Assembly (NCBI RefSeq): GCF_001922345.1
Contig: NZ_CP018812.1
Coordinates: 1,364,001-1,428,000, forward strand
From: Paraburkholderia sp. SOS3
Lineage (GTDB): Bacteria; Pseudomonadota; Gammaproteobacteria; Burkholderiales; Burkholderiaceae
Length of the DNA: 64,000 bases
Reading direction: 5' to 3'
Part shown: positions 57,701 to 64,000 of the stretch, piece after piece
Position numbering within the stretch: the stretch's first letter is position 1
How the letters are laid out: each line of letters begins with the position of its first letter
Notes under the pieces: model-generated
Database searches by the model: none
What the model saw: the letters and a program-made list of their open reading frames with translations, nothing else
Told to the model about the DNA's origin: nothing
Made by a program: the position numbers and the translations under genes

Positions 57701-59223
57701 ACGCATTGCATCGGGAGGTGGCACGCACGCAGGGGGCACTAACGCTTCGGACGGCGTGGGACAGTCGCGGGCGACGCGTGGGTCGCTGGACTGGCGGCCG
57801 AAGGCAAGCGGGTGAGTGGGGGCGTTTCGCCAGGGGAGAGGACTCGCTTGCAAAGGCATTTGCGTATGACGCAAGCGGGGAATTGATCAAGCGACTTGAT
57901 CCTATAGCGGGAGAGTTGCGCTTCGCCTACGACCGAAGCGGGCAACTGTTGCGATGCGAGGGCGTGCCGCAGGTTGGCGTATTGAATGAGCAGTTTGTGT
58001 ACGATGCGGCCGCCAATTTGTTGGCGGCCGGGCAGGTGGGGCGTATCGAGGGTAACCGGCTGGTCATGTCTGGGGATAGCCGGTTCCGATATGACGGACA
58101 CGGCAGGCTGGTCGAGAAACTAAAGGGTTCGCATACACGGCAAAAGCTCTTCTGGAATGCAGAGCATCAGCTCGAAGCGGTGGTGACTGTTCGACATGGT
58201 GTGGAGCAGCGGGTGCGCTACTGCTACGACGCATTGGGCCGGCGCGTATCGAAAGAAGATGCGTTTGGGGAAACGCGTTTTCTGTGGGACGGGTTGAGGT
58301 TGTTGCAGGAGGCGCGTGGGTACCGTGAAGCGACGTATCTGTATGAAGGCGGGAGCTATGAGCCATTGGCGCGCATCGATTCGGTACGTGAGGATGGTCA
58401 GTGGTTGTGGCGTGCGTATGAGCAAGGGGAGGGAAGGCAGACGGAGGCCACGGCGCGCGCGCCAGCGCAGATCTATCATTTCCACACGAATTCGAGTGGG
58501 GCGCCGGAGGAACTGACCGACAGGCATGGGCGGGTGGTGTGGCGAACGCGGTATCGCGCCTGGGGCAATGTGGTGCTGCAGGAGTATGGGCGGGAGTTTG
58601 AGCCGGGGCGACGAGGCGAGGTCGAAAAGCCGCTGCCGCAGTCGTTGCGGTTGCAAGGGCAGTACGAAGACGCTGAGACGGGACTGCACTACAATCTTTT
58701 CAGATATTACGATCCGGATGTCGGGCGGTTTGTTAGTCAGGATCCGATTGGGCTTCTGGGCGGATTTAATCTGTATCAATACGCGCCCAACCCGGTGCAG
58801 TGGATTGATCCGCTGGGGTTGTCTAGTGTCTGCTGCTGCAAAGGCTCGTACGGCGGAGCAAAGCAAGCTTCGCAATACCTCAAGGACGCGGGTGTTCCGA
58901 GAGCGCGGAGAAAGGAGATCATGGAGTCGTTCGATGTCGGAACGATCGATATGCGTAACGCTGGAGCCAGCGAGTACGGCCTTCGCTACTACGATGAAAG
59001 CAAAGCGTACGCAAAAGGCCGGTATTTGTTCGAGACATTCCCAGCAAGCCGTGAATCGTTGGCGGTCAAGCCAGAGTGGAACGATATGACCAAGATTCAA
59101 CAATGGAATGTCCGGGAAGGTGAACCTATGATCGAAGGCCGGGCTTCAGCACAGGGTCCGTGCCTACCAGGTGGACAGGTTCAGAAATTCATCCTCAACT
59201 TGGACGCGCTTAGTAAACCATGA
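54742..59223 (+). CDS. rhs: prePAAR/PAAR-Rhs polymorphic toxin
   Basis: 1493 residues. Order of parts: prePAAR motif at the start (AAR at 6-8, Asp11, His15); two membrane segments (about 20-70); PAAR domain (about 95-200); Rhs shell with many YDxxGR repeats (about 280-1300); the conserved core end 'FVSQDPIGLLGG' and WIDPLGL (to residue 1360); then a 133-residue toxin tip (1361-1493). The tip contains 'GRYLFETFPASRESLAVKPEW', 'IQQWNVREGEPMIEG' and GGQVQKFIL; I cannot name its activity. An ADP-ribosyltransferase-like toxin is one option. The Eag chaperone gene precedes it and the immunity gene overlaps its stop. Confidence 0.93.
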   Translation: MGLLAAARIHDTFTHTSLFAQILKVAASVGAGLLVGLAVGAAAALIVGTGGLGAIVLGAVVGAVIGVMADAATSAFTGKGSLEQYLSDMANEVIDSFIPGKVEGAIATGSQDVLINGQRAARAAGVMAPPLSPGVEPQSVADIFTATDLDFVGCSNHPSPHGEHMAEGSSSVFINGHPASRIKDKTTCDGSVNTGSPNVSIGGETVAVREIRSEMPPWLATVAKYAGLAIALCQAVRGKGPLASKVACFAMNFAVNAVAGEVVNAAARRMTSGRVGHPVHLPTGAKLIDGDEDLDFTLDAPIPVIWQRFYSSLDPRSDGPLGKGWSLPYSVELNLWVSDGTHPHEWIDAQGRRTRLPHLRRGEKTYSRIEGMTFACTSGGHWMVEHDDGLCMDFGQATAEETKQFLRPWVIEDRNSNRLYLRHDDERRLVGLATMSGHTIVLAYDAIHRRRVSEVTLHMEGEAPICLARYAYSEAGQLAAVRNAAEQITREYGYDADGRMIMHRLPGGLAAFYRWEQFERTGLAPESGPEVGEARIVEHWSDAGDRYLIAYDFEAQTTFVRDHLGRETRCVWNEAYLVTAHTDALGHTWRFGWSGSRELLSMTDPMGAATRIEYDDERGLPTRVINAIGEVTEIAWHPRWAEPVCLTSADGSRWQYEYDRLGNRVAQIDPLKQRTEWCLNRAGQPVARIDARGGMSHFGWDRLHRLMASTDCSGNTTRLTHDGRGRMVEIRDALGHGSYYGYDALDRIVRVRHPDGSEECYAWQLAGLVSHRDGGGRETRFAYDKLGRVVSRRDGNGHEVNLQYDAAGNLSRLINASGKQYRFGWDAADRLMEQAGVDDVLTTYQRDALGYPSAVCQGAGTAEQVTVRFERDRLGRLTLKTTPLTETSYRYDAGGYLIEIARRDAQDKPIDRIELKHDALGRLLSECTEWSGEPARCSKLEHGYDELGNRTSLQLADGHRLEWMYYGSGHLHRATHDGEVVSDFERDALHREVARTQGALTLRTAWDSRGRRVGRWTGGRRQAGEWGRFARGEDSLAKAFAYDASGELIKRLDPIAGELRFAYDRSGQLLRCEGVPQVGVLNEQFVYDAAANLLAAGQVGRIEGNRLVMSGDSRFRYDGHGRLVEKLKGSHTRQKLFWNAEHQLEAVVTVRHGVEQRVRYCYDALGRRVSKEDAFGETRFLWDGLRLLQEARGYREATYLYEGGSYEPLARIDSVREDGQWLWRAYEQGEGRQTEATARAPAQIYHFHTNSSGAPEELTDRHGRVVWRTRYRAWGNVVLQEYGREFEPGRRGEVEKPLPQSLRLQGQYEDAETGLHYNLFRYYDPDVGRFVSQDPIGLLGGFNLYQYAPNPVQWIDPLGLSSVCCCKGSYGGAKQASQYLKDAGVPRARRKEIMESFDVGTIDMRNAGASEYGLRYYDESKAYAKGRYLFETFPASRESLAVKPEWNDMTKIQQWNVREGEPMIEGRASAQGPCLPGGQVQKFILNLDALSKP
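58774..58821 (+). repeat. Rhs core-end repeat, copy A (within intact rhs)
   Basis: This 48-bp segment encodes YQYAPNPVQWIDPLGL at the end of the Rhs shell. Closely matching copies occur at 59677-59724 and 63185-63232, each followed by a different toxin tip. It is the exchange point for toxin cassettes. Confidence 0.9.
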
Positions 59224-59501
59224 CCAACAAAAAGGATGCGCTCTTGGCAGAGCTAAAGGCTGTTATTGCCGAGGTGTCGCAACTCACCGATAGAGACGGC
59301 GTATCGGCAGAGCAACGGGGATACGTGCTCACTGTGCTTGGCGGCTATGTGGACTGCCTCGAACATGACCCGCCGACTGCGACCGATTGCAATCGAGTTG
59401 CGCGCATGGTGGTCGAGTACTGGCCTATGAATTTAACGGCTGGTGAACGTGTAGTCAGCGTCGAACAGAAGTTGCGCGGGTTCTACGGCCCAAAGAAGTG
59501 A
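59220..59501 (+). CDS. Immunity protein for the Rhs toxin (probable)
   Basis: 93 residues, cytoplasmic, largely helical, with no membrane segment ('ALLAELKAVIAEVSQLTDRDG', 'CNRVARMVVEYWPMNLTAGERV'). Its ATG lies inside the rhs stop (ATGA), the standard position of an Rhs immunity gene. Cytoplasmic location suggests that the toxin acts in the cytosol. The family is not recognised. A hairpin terminator follows ten bases after the stop. Confidence 0.82.
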   Translation: MTNKKDALLAELKAVIAEVSQLTDRDGVSAEQRGYVLTVLGGYVDCLEHDPPTATDCNRVARMVVEYWPMNLTAGERVVSVEQKLRGFYGPKK

Positions 59502-59510
59502 ATCTCTGGC

Positions 59511-59535
59511 GGCTCCGTTGCGGGGCCTTTGTTTA
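59511..59535 (+). terminator. Terminator after the Rhs immunity gene
   Basis: A six-pair stem (59511-59516 with 59522-59527, one G-T pair, loop GTTGC) followed by TTTGTTTA. It probably ends the rightward T6SS operon. Confidence 0.75.
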
Positions 59536-59608
59536 TTCAAACGGTCGTGATCGCCAGCGGCGAGAAAATCGCATCCAGGGAAAAATTCCGTGCAGTGAAG
59601 TGCGAGCA

Positions 59609-59724
59609 GGCTGGAAGCCTTGATGGACAGGGGATTGCGGCGTATACGCGGAGTGGGTGCGTCGGGATAAAAAGTTTATCAATACGCGCCTAACCCGATC
59701 AGCTGGATTGATCCGCTTGGGTTG
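59609..59724 (+). repeat. Displaced cassette leader plus Rhs core end, copy B
   Basis: The 116 bp here align without gaps, from GGCTGGAAG to the WIDPLGL codons, with 63117-63232. The last 48 bp match the rhs core end (copy A). Copy B has a stop codon (59668-59670) directly before the core-end codons, so it is not connected to any upstream shell. Confidence 0.85.
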
Positions 59725-60075
59725 ATGTGTGGAGTAACCGCAAAGCAGGCGGGCAAGGAACTGGATGCCGGTGCAAAGAAAGTTACTGTATCGTCGCGCT
59801 CGGAAGCTGAGAAATTATTTATGGAGCGCTATCTCGGTCACGATTATAAGAACATGACTGGGGAGAGCGGACCATCGACGAAAAACGTAATGGACTACCT
59901 AACTGGTAAATCTACGAAGAATGGTACATACCACTGGGATGATGTTATGGACCCGCTGAATCCAGGGCGAGTGATGGGGCATGGCCCAGAGAATGTGGAT
60001 GGAGCTTTACCACATTTGCAAATTCATCAATTAGATGGTGATGTTATTCACGTCTTTTTTCCTTGGGGAAGCTAA
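59674..60075 (+). pseudogene. Displaced Rhs C-terminal toxin (orphan cassette 1)
   Basis: In frame with the core-end codons (VYQYAPNPISWIDPLGL) follows a 117-residue tip from the ATG at 59722, with 'SRSEAEKLFMERYLGHDYKNMTG', 'GTYHWDDVMDP' and PHLQIHQLDGDVIHVFF. The histidine-rich 'HLQIH' end looks like the active region of a polymorphic toxin family, which I cannot name. There is no shell, PAAR or ribosome site in front, and a stop codon lies two codons before the core-end codons, so the toxin is probably silent and a reservoir for recombination into rhs. AT content is higher than in rhs. Its immunity gene follows with a one-base overlap (TAATG). Confidence 0.75.
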
Positions 60076-60464
60076 TGAATATCGACTCTAAAAAGTTTAA
60101 AAAGCTTTTGCAAGGGCATATTCTTGTTAAGGAACTAGTGTCGCAAAGTTCTTTAGAAAGGACATGGGTAGAAGTCAAATTGAGCGAAAATGATCGACTG
60201 GCTTATCCGTTGAGGACGCCACCGAATGCCATGCTTGGCGGTTCGGTATATGAGCAAGCTTGTTCGCCTGAAAAGGCATCGTTCAAATTGCGATATGCAA
60301 CGTTCTCAGCGAGTGACATCGCTAATGGATTCGATCCTAATTACGATAAAGTGGGGCCGTATATTGATATTCCGTCTACCTCCGCATTAGAAGATTATTT
60401 TGTAAGGGAAAATTTGGATTTGGAGGGGTTTGTTGATTCTGGATTGACAGATTATCCGATGTAG
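60075..60464 (+). CDS. Immunity protein of orphan cassette 1 (probable)
   Basis: 129 residues from the ATG at 60075, which shares one base with the toxin stop and follows GGGGA. It is cytoplasmic and acidic toward the end ('YIDIPSTSALEDYFVRENLDLEGFVD'). No family is recognised. Base composition is clearly AT-richer than the T6SS genes, pointing to separate origin. Keeping an intact immunity gene would protect the cell from kin that carry the matching full-length toxin. Confidence 0.72.
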   Translation: MNIDSKKFKKLLQGHILVKELVSQSSLERTWVEVKLSENDRLAYPLRTPPNAMLGGSVYEQACSPEKASFKLRYATFSASDIANGFDPNYDKVGPYIDIPSTSALEDYFVRENLDLEGFVDSGLTDYPM

Positions 60465-60541
60465 TAGACAAACAAAGGATAATACCCCCGTCCGGTAAGC
60501 GGGATCAGAAGTAGAATTTCCAGCAGAGGGAGTTCTACGCA

Positions 60542-61276
60542 ATGAAGAAGTCGAAGTTCACGGATAGTCAGATCATGGATGCGCTCAAGCGCGCAGAAGC
60601 TGGCGTGGCGGTGCCGGAGATTTGCCGGGAGTTGATCGACACGATTGCGCTGCTGCATCAGTGTCAGCGGGAAGTGAAGACGGTGCATCACGCGGGCGAG
60701 ACGATGGAATACATCGAGGTGACGCTGGCCGATATTGAAGCGGCGAACCGGATCGTGCATGAAGTGCTCGGACGCTCGCTCGATGAGTTGCCGCCGGTGA
60801 CGCGCAAAGTATTGGAAGCGATTGTTGAGGCGGTGAAGGCGAAGCCATTGCCGCGCGAATCGGTGCGTTTCAGTCGTCGGGAAGTGCGCGCGTGGACGGG
60901 ACAGAGTGACACGCAGGCGCGCGCGCACCTTGATCGACTGGTGGAGCTTGAATATCTGCTCACGCATCGCGGCAAGCGCGGCCAGAGCTTCGAATACGAG
61001 TTGATCTATGACGGAGACGGCAGCGATTCCACGCACCTTGCCGGGCTGATCGACACGGCTACGATTCAAAGTTCGCGGGGTAAAAATGGTCAGTTCGCGG
61101 GGGCAACGCGGCCCCAAAACGCCCCCATATCGGCCCCATCGCGGGCTGCGCCAATTCCCGCTGATGCCGATGAAATAAGCGCGATGGCGGAATCGGATGA
61201 AGACGCGCGAGAAATGCACTTCTGCCCGGATAAAAATCCGGGCTTCGTCGTACCGTACCCGCAGGAGCACGTCTGA
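60542..61276 (+). pseudogene. Chimera: IS3 OrfA start fused to a primase-like C-terminal fragment
   Basis: An open frame of 244 codons. The first 31 residues (KKSKFTDSQIMDALKRAEAG, then a CREL motif) are the start of an IS3-family transposase OrfA, with GAGGGAG upstream. From about 60634 the sequence changes in frame to 'DTIALLHQCQREVKTVHHAG', 'DIEAANRIVHEVLGRSLDELPPVTRKVL' and 'FSRREVRAWTGQSDTQARAHLDRLVELEYLL'. This resembles the C-terminal, winged-helix part of large primase-like proteins carried with tyrosine recombinases on mobile elements (moderate recall). The rest of both parents is missing, so this is a junction remnant, though it could still be translated. Its stop overlaps the next start (TGATG). 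Confidence 0.7.
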
Positions 61277-62366
61277 TGGCTTACACGCCGGTGCGTCCGA
61301 ACAAGCGGGTGAAGGGCCGCAAGACGGCGGCCTATAGTCGCCGCAAATCGCGGTTGACAGTAGAGGCAGACGTGCTGCCGGATTGGCAGGCGTATCTGCA
61401 CGCGCACGCGCAATGGCTGCGGATGATGGCGTATGCAGAAAGCACCGTCACGACGGGTCATCGTGCGTTGGTGGACTTCGTGCGATGGTGTGGGGTGCGT
61501 GCGCTCGATGGCCCGCAGCAGTTGACAGTAAAAATCGTGGAGCAGTATCAGCGTTCGCTGTATCTGTATCGCAAGGCCAACGGCGAGCCGTTGTCGGTGA
61601 AGGGTCAGGTGGTGCGTTTGCAGACGCTCAGGCGCTTCGGGCGGTGGCTGGTGCGCGAAGGTCATCTGCCGTTCAATCCGCATCCGAGCTGGTGATGCCG
61701 CGTATCGGGCAACGCATCCCGCGCTCGATCCTGTCGGTGACGGAGATCGAGGCGATGATGGCGCAGGCGGATGTGAGCACGCCGATTGGATTGCGTGATC
61801 GCACGATCATCGAGGTGTTCTACTCGACGGGTTTAAGGCGCTCGGAGATGGCGCACTTGCAGACATGGGACATCGAGCATGCGCGACGTCTGGTGCTGGT
61901 TCGCGAGGGCAAAGGCCGGCGTGACCGGGTCGTGCCGATTGGCGTGCGCGCGTTGCAGTGGCTTGATCGATATCTGCTTGAGGCGCGCGAAGCGCTCACC
62001 ACGGGCGGGCATCATGCGATGTGGGTGACGGACTTCGGCGAGCCGATGGAGGCTTCGTATCTGGCGCGTATCGTGAAGCGGATGATGGAGGCGACGGGAA
62101 TCCGCAAGGCGGGATCGTGTCACCTGTTGCGACACGCGATGGCCACGCACATGCTGGACAACGGGGCGGATACGCGCTTCATCCAGGCGATGCTTGGACA
62201 CGCGTCGCTGGCAACGACGCAGATCTACACGATGGTGTCGGTGGAGAAGTTGAAGCAGATTTATGCGGTGACGCATCCGGCGCGGGGCGATGGGGTGATG
62301 CGCGAGCCGGATTACGTGGATGACGCAAAGGCACCCATGCGCAAGCTGCGGCCGCTTCTCTCTTAG
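61276..62366 (+). pseudogene. Tyrosine recombinase (XerD-like) broken by an apparent one-base deletion
   Basis: The N-terminal core-binding part (61276-61695, 139 codons, ending HLPFNPHPSW) and the catalytic part (to 62366) lie in different frames. Reading one base back near 61680 gives NP-ASELVMPRIGQRIPRSILS, the expected family linker, so a single missing G explains the break. The catalytic half has the full set: Arg in TGLRRSE, Lys in EGKGRRDR, HLLRH, LGHAS and Tyr in IYTMVS. A TGATG overlap (61693-61697) would allow restart at 61695, so a two-chain product is conceivable. It follows the primase-like remnant directly, as in the intact element. Confidence 0.8.
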
Positions 62367-62806
62367 CCGCTATTGAGGCGGAAGCGGACAACGAAGGCGA
62401 GCCAGAAAGTGAATGACGAAACACCGGCGCTCTTGCCCGCGTGATCGAGCGTTGAGAGGTAGAAGAAAGTGCGGCCCGTTGGGCCGGAACGCACGAAGGG
62501 CCGGGGGTAAATGCGCTGCGCGCATTTAACATAACGCAAAAGCCAATTAGCGCATTCCGGCGTGTGGGCCAAAGCCTCGAGGAACGGCTCGCCGCTGGCC
62601 CACACGCCGGAATGCGCTAATCGGCGTTATGTCCGGGGCCCCCGGCCCGAGGGTGTGCTTCGCAAGAAATAGAACAGTGGCCGCGAAGCGGCCATGAACT
62701 GGAAGAACGAATAAAAGCAAATCCAGTGCGCTAATGCGCAGTCGTCCAGCGCCGCGTTCGCGGCGGGATCAATGAAAAGTCAAAGTCAAAAGCGAGCGGC
62801 TAAGAG
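62367..62806. other. Hairpin-dense non-coding segment
   Basis: 440 bases without a credible gene. Besides the nested inverted repeat at 62498-62648 there are perfect short hairpins at 62473-62485 (GGCCC/GGGCC), 62678-62694 (TGGCCGC stem, GAA loop) and 62750-62765 (CGCCGCG stem, TT loop). It is either the terminal region of the mobile element or a structured RNA. No reverse transcriptase or integron integrase is nearby. Confidence 0.6.
62498..62648. repeat. Nested inverted-repeat structure (attC-like layout)
   Basis: Three pairs of arms nest around one centre: GGGCCGGGGG (62498-62507) with 62639-62648; ACATAACGC (62529-62537) with 62624-62632; and a perfect 25-bp arm (62547-62571) with 62596-62620, loop of 24. 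An extra eight-bp hairpin (62508-62528) fills the left side. The outer TAAC/GTTA box, an unequal spacer (nine versus three bases) and a long inner stem recall integron attC sites, but the full RYYYAAC/GTTRRRY consensus is not met. It lies 131 bases after the recombinase remnant. Confidence 0.75.
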
Positions 62807-63268
62807 GTGGCAGCGATGCGCCTGCGCGGGTGTGGAGCGTCGGTGCGCGTGTGCCCTGTTCCGCCGCGTCTGCCGTCTGTCGTCGGCCTGCGGCCGCCGA
62901 CAGCCGTCAGTCACGGCGGGATGATGGAGAGCAAGGGCTATACTCGCGCGCATGAAACGATTTGGACTACGATTGGCCGCGTCTGGTGCGGGCGAACTGC
63001 TTCGCTGGCTTTGTGCGCGCTCGCGTTGTTATGTGTGTTCGCTGGCAACGGACTGTTGCCGATGGTGGCGCAGGATGCGCGTCTGGGGAATTTTTTTAGT
63101 TCGGCGGCAGGCGTCGGGCTGGAAGGCTTGCCAGATAAGGAGTTGCGGCTCGCGCGCGGGGCAGATGCGTCGAAGGAAAAAGTTTATCAATATGCGCCGA
63201 ATCCGATACAGTGGATTGACCCGTTAGGGTTGCTTGTTCGTCAGCAGCAGGAGCTCTTCAGAGATTGA
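62807..63268 (+). pseudogene. Remnant ending in an Rhs core-end tail
   Basis: The open frame ends in VYQYAPNPIQWIDPLGL plus 12 residues. Before that lie 'LALCALALLCVFAGNGLLPMV', which looks like an export or membrane segment, and LEGLPDKELRLARGADASKE, the leader shared at DNA level with cassette 1. The first 50 codons have no clear coding character and a second frame (ATG at 62952, MKRFGLRLAASG) may be the true start, broken by a shift. It is most likely debris in front of orphan cassette 2, not a working gene. Confidence 0.5.
63117..63232 (+). repeat. Displaced cassette leader plus Rhs core end, copy C
   Basis: The 116-bp partner of 59609-59724. The last 48 bp (63185-63232) match the rhs core end of copy A at 58774-58821. 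Confidence 0.85.
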
Positions 63269-63273
63269 AGGGT

Positions 63274-63579
63274 ATGAGCGTCGCTCAGATCGAAAAGGCC
63301 ATAGCGAAGGACGGGCTCACGAAGACCAAGGACAATGGGAAAAACGCGACGTGGAATCACGCGGATGGCTCGGAGGTCAGAATCCACAAATACGGCAATC
63401 AAAACCCGAGTGGATACAAGTCAGGGAATAATGCTCACGTTCATAAGCAAGACCCATGTAAAAACCGGTTGAGCGACCGAGGAATAACGACGATGGACGG
63501 TGACGAAATGCACATTGGAATTCGAAACCCCGCCGATCTTCCTGCTGTTCGCGGACGCCCTCATGGTGACGGAAGCTGA
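63274..63579 (+). pseudogene. Displaced Rhs C-terminal toxin (orphan cassette 2), frameshifted from its core end
   Basis: 101 residues from the ATG at 63274. 'LKGMSVAQIEKAIAKDGLTKT', 'NATWNHADGSEVRIHKYG', 'NNAHVHKQDPCKNRLSDRG' and the end HIGIRNPADLPAVRGRPHG look like a recurring polymorphic-toxin tip; the activity is unknown to me. The core-end codons upstream are in another frame, and the toxin frame read back (QRLKGMSVAQ) runs open past the ATG, so a one-base shift between 63233 and 63262 has cut toxin from tail. AAGGG lies too close to the ATG for good translation. Confidence 0.65.
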
Positions 63580-63581
63580 TT

Positions 63582-63899
63582 ATGAGTTACGAATATTCAA
63601 TCAGATTGGATAGTGGTAAGCACAGCGCCGACAACGTTATGAGTGAGTTGAGGCGAGGCCCGATCATCGTGTATGAAAAGGACAATTGCATCGCGCTCAA
63701 AGATCCGAAATCTCTCAATACATGGGCGTACGATCTGAGAGTGTTCAAGGTAGGCGAGAATGAGTTGCTTCTGGAAATCACGAATGCAACCAATGACCTA
63801 TATGAGTCCATTCGATCCGCATTACCTTCAGGCTACTCAATCACTGAGGTAGAGGACGAGGACGAACTCTCTCTGGCACAGATATTCCGGTTGATCTGA
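63582..63899 (+). CDS. Immunity protein of orphan cassette 2 (probable)
   Basis: 105 residues, cytoplasmic, starting two bases after the toxin stop with GGAAGC upstream. It has a strand-rich core ('WAYDLRVFKVGENELLLEITNAT') and an acidic C-terminus ('EVEDEDELSLAQIF'). No family is recognised. The role follows from its place directly after a toxin tip, as in the other two modules. Confidence 0.7.
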   Translation: MSYEYSIRLDSGKHSADNVMSELRRGPIIVYEKDNCIALKDPKSLNTWAYDLRVFKVGENELLLEITNATNDLYESIRSALPSGYSITEVEDEDELSLAQIFRLI

Positions 63900-63906
63900 G
63901 ACGAAG

Positions 63907-63930
63907 GGCCGCTGACGCGGCCGTTCGTGT
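63907..63930 (+). terminator. Hairpin after orphan cassette 2
   Basis: GGCCGC (63907-63912) pairs with GCGGCC (63917-63922) around TGAC, followed by GTTCGTGTTT. The T-run is interrupted, so strength is uncertain. It lies between the rightward immunity gene and the leftward SymE-like gene. Confidence 0.55.
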
Positions 63931-63932
63931 TT

Positions 63933-64000
63933 CTACTCGGCGGTAATGATCAGCCGCCCCTGTTCAACGTTGATCCTTACGCGCTGCCCTGCTTCAAATC
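63933..64000 (-). CDS. SymE-like toxin, C-terminal end (partial)
   Basis: Only the last 21 codons are in the window. Read leftward they give FEAGQRVRINVEQGRLIITAE and a TAG stop at 63933-63935. This is the AbrB-like C-terminal strand pattern of the SymE family (type I toxin-antitoxin systems), members of which often sit beside rhs genes in Burkholderiaceae. The rest lies beyond the right edge. Confidence 0.7.
   Translation of the reverse strand, partial: FEAGQRVRINVEQGRLIITAE

Noticed and set aside
61693..61697. Natural two-gene recombinase based on the TGATG overlap
   Set aside because: Restoring a single base recreates the normal family linker, so a frameshift is the simpler reading; the overlap is kept as an alternative in the entry.
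62498..62648. A true integron attC site
   Set aside because: The RYYYAAC/GTTRRRY boxes are not met at one position each, the inner stem has no extrahelical base, and the nearby recombinase lacks integron-integrase features. Only the layout is similar.

Overview
The window is GC-rich (AT-rich only in a few regulatory and toxin stretches), with gene families and order typical of a Burkholderiaceae genome (Paraburkholderia, Caballeronia, Trinickia or Burkholderia). This rests on the mmsA/LysR pair, GcvA-type LysR regulators, the TagK/TagJ-containing type VI secretion (T6SS) locus and Rhs/SymE neighbours. No rRNA, tRNA or CRISPR array was seen.

Bases 1-30,540 are mostly ordinary chromosome: transporters (EamA, two MFS), LysR regulators, methylmalonate-semialdehyde dehydrogenase, nitronate monooxygenase, a tautomerase, several SDRs and alpha/beta hydrolases, a TPR/glycosyltransferase-like protein, a GNAT enzyme, an L-threonate-dehydrogenase-like enzyme and a BamA paralogue outside the usual bamA locus. 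Two genes stand out. One (4722-8045) encodes a 1107-aa multidomain protein with a YopT/AvrPphB-like cysteine-protease domain (Cys89/His200/Asp216), a second copy of that domain without the triad, and an enterotoxin-A-like ADP-ribosyltransferase fold. The other (13643-15595) is a PAP2/haloperoxidase-type lipoprotein with an autotransporter-type beta-strand tail.

Bases 30,542-59,501 form a complete T6SS locus in two divergent arms from an AT-rich 585-bp control region (44,457-45,041) that holds a perfect 18-bp palindrome. The leftward arm reads tssH-tssB-tssC-[Tlde1-like effector + periplasmic immunity]-hcp-tssJ-tssK-tssL-tssM. The rightward arm reads tagK-tagJ-tssE-tssF-tssG-tssA-[GH24-like lysozyme + LprI-like inhibitor]-vgrG-eag chaperone-prePAAR/Rhs toxin-immunity. 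All 13 core Tss components plus PAAR are present. Three toxin/antidote pairs are built in: two would attack peptidoglycan, and the third is a polymorphic Rhs tip.

Bases 59,502-64,000 are an accessory tail. Two displaced Rhs C-terminal toxin/immunity cassettes share a 116-bp leader that ends in the Rhs core motif. Between them lies a dead mobile element: an IS3 OrfA start fused in frame to a primase-like fragment, then a tyrosine recombinase broken by an apparent one-base deletion, then a hairpin-dense segment whose core is a nested 151-bp inverted-repeat structure with an attC-like layout. The end of a SymE-like gene runs off the right edge.
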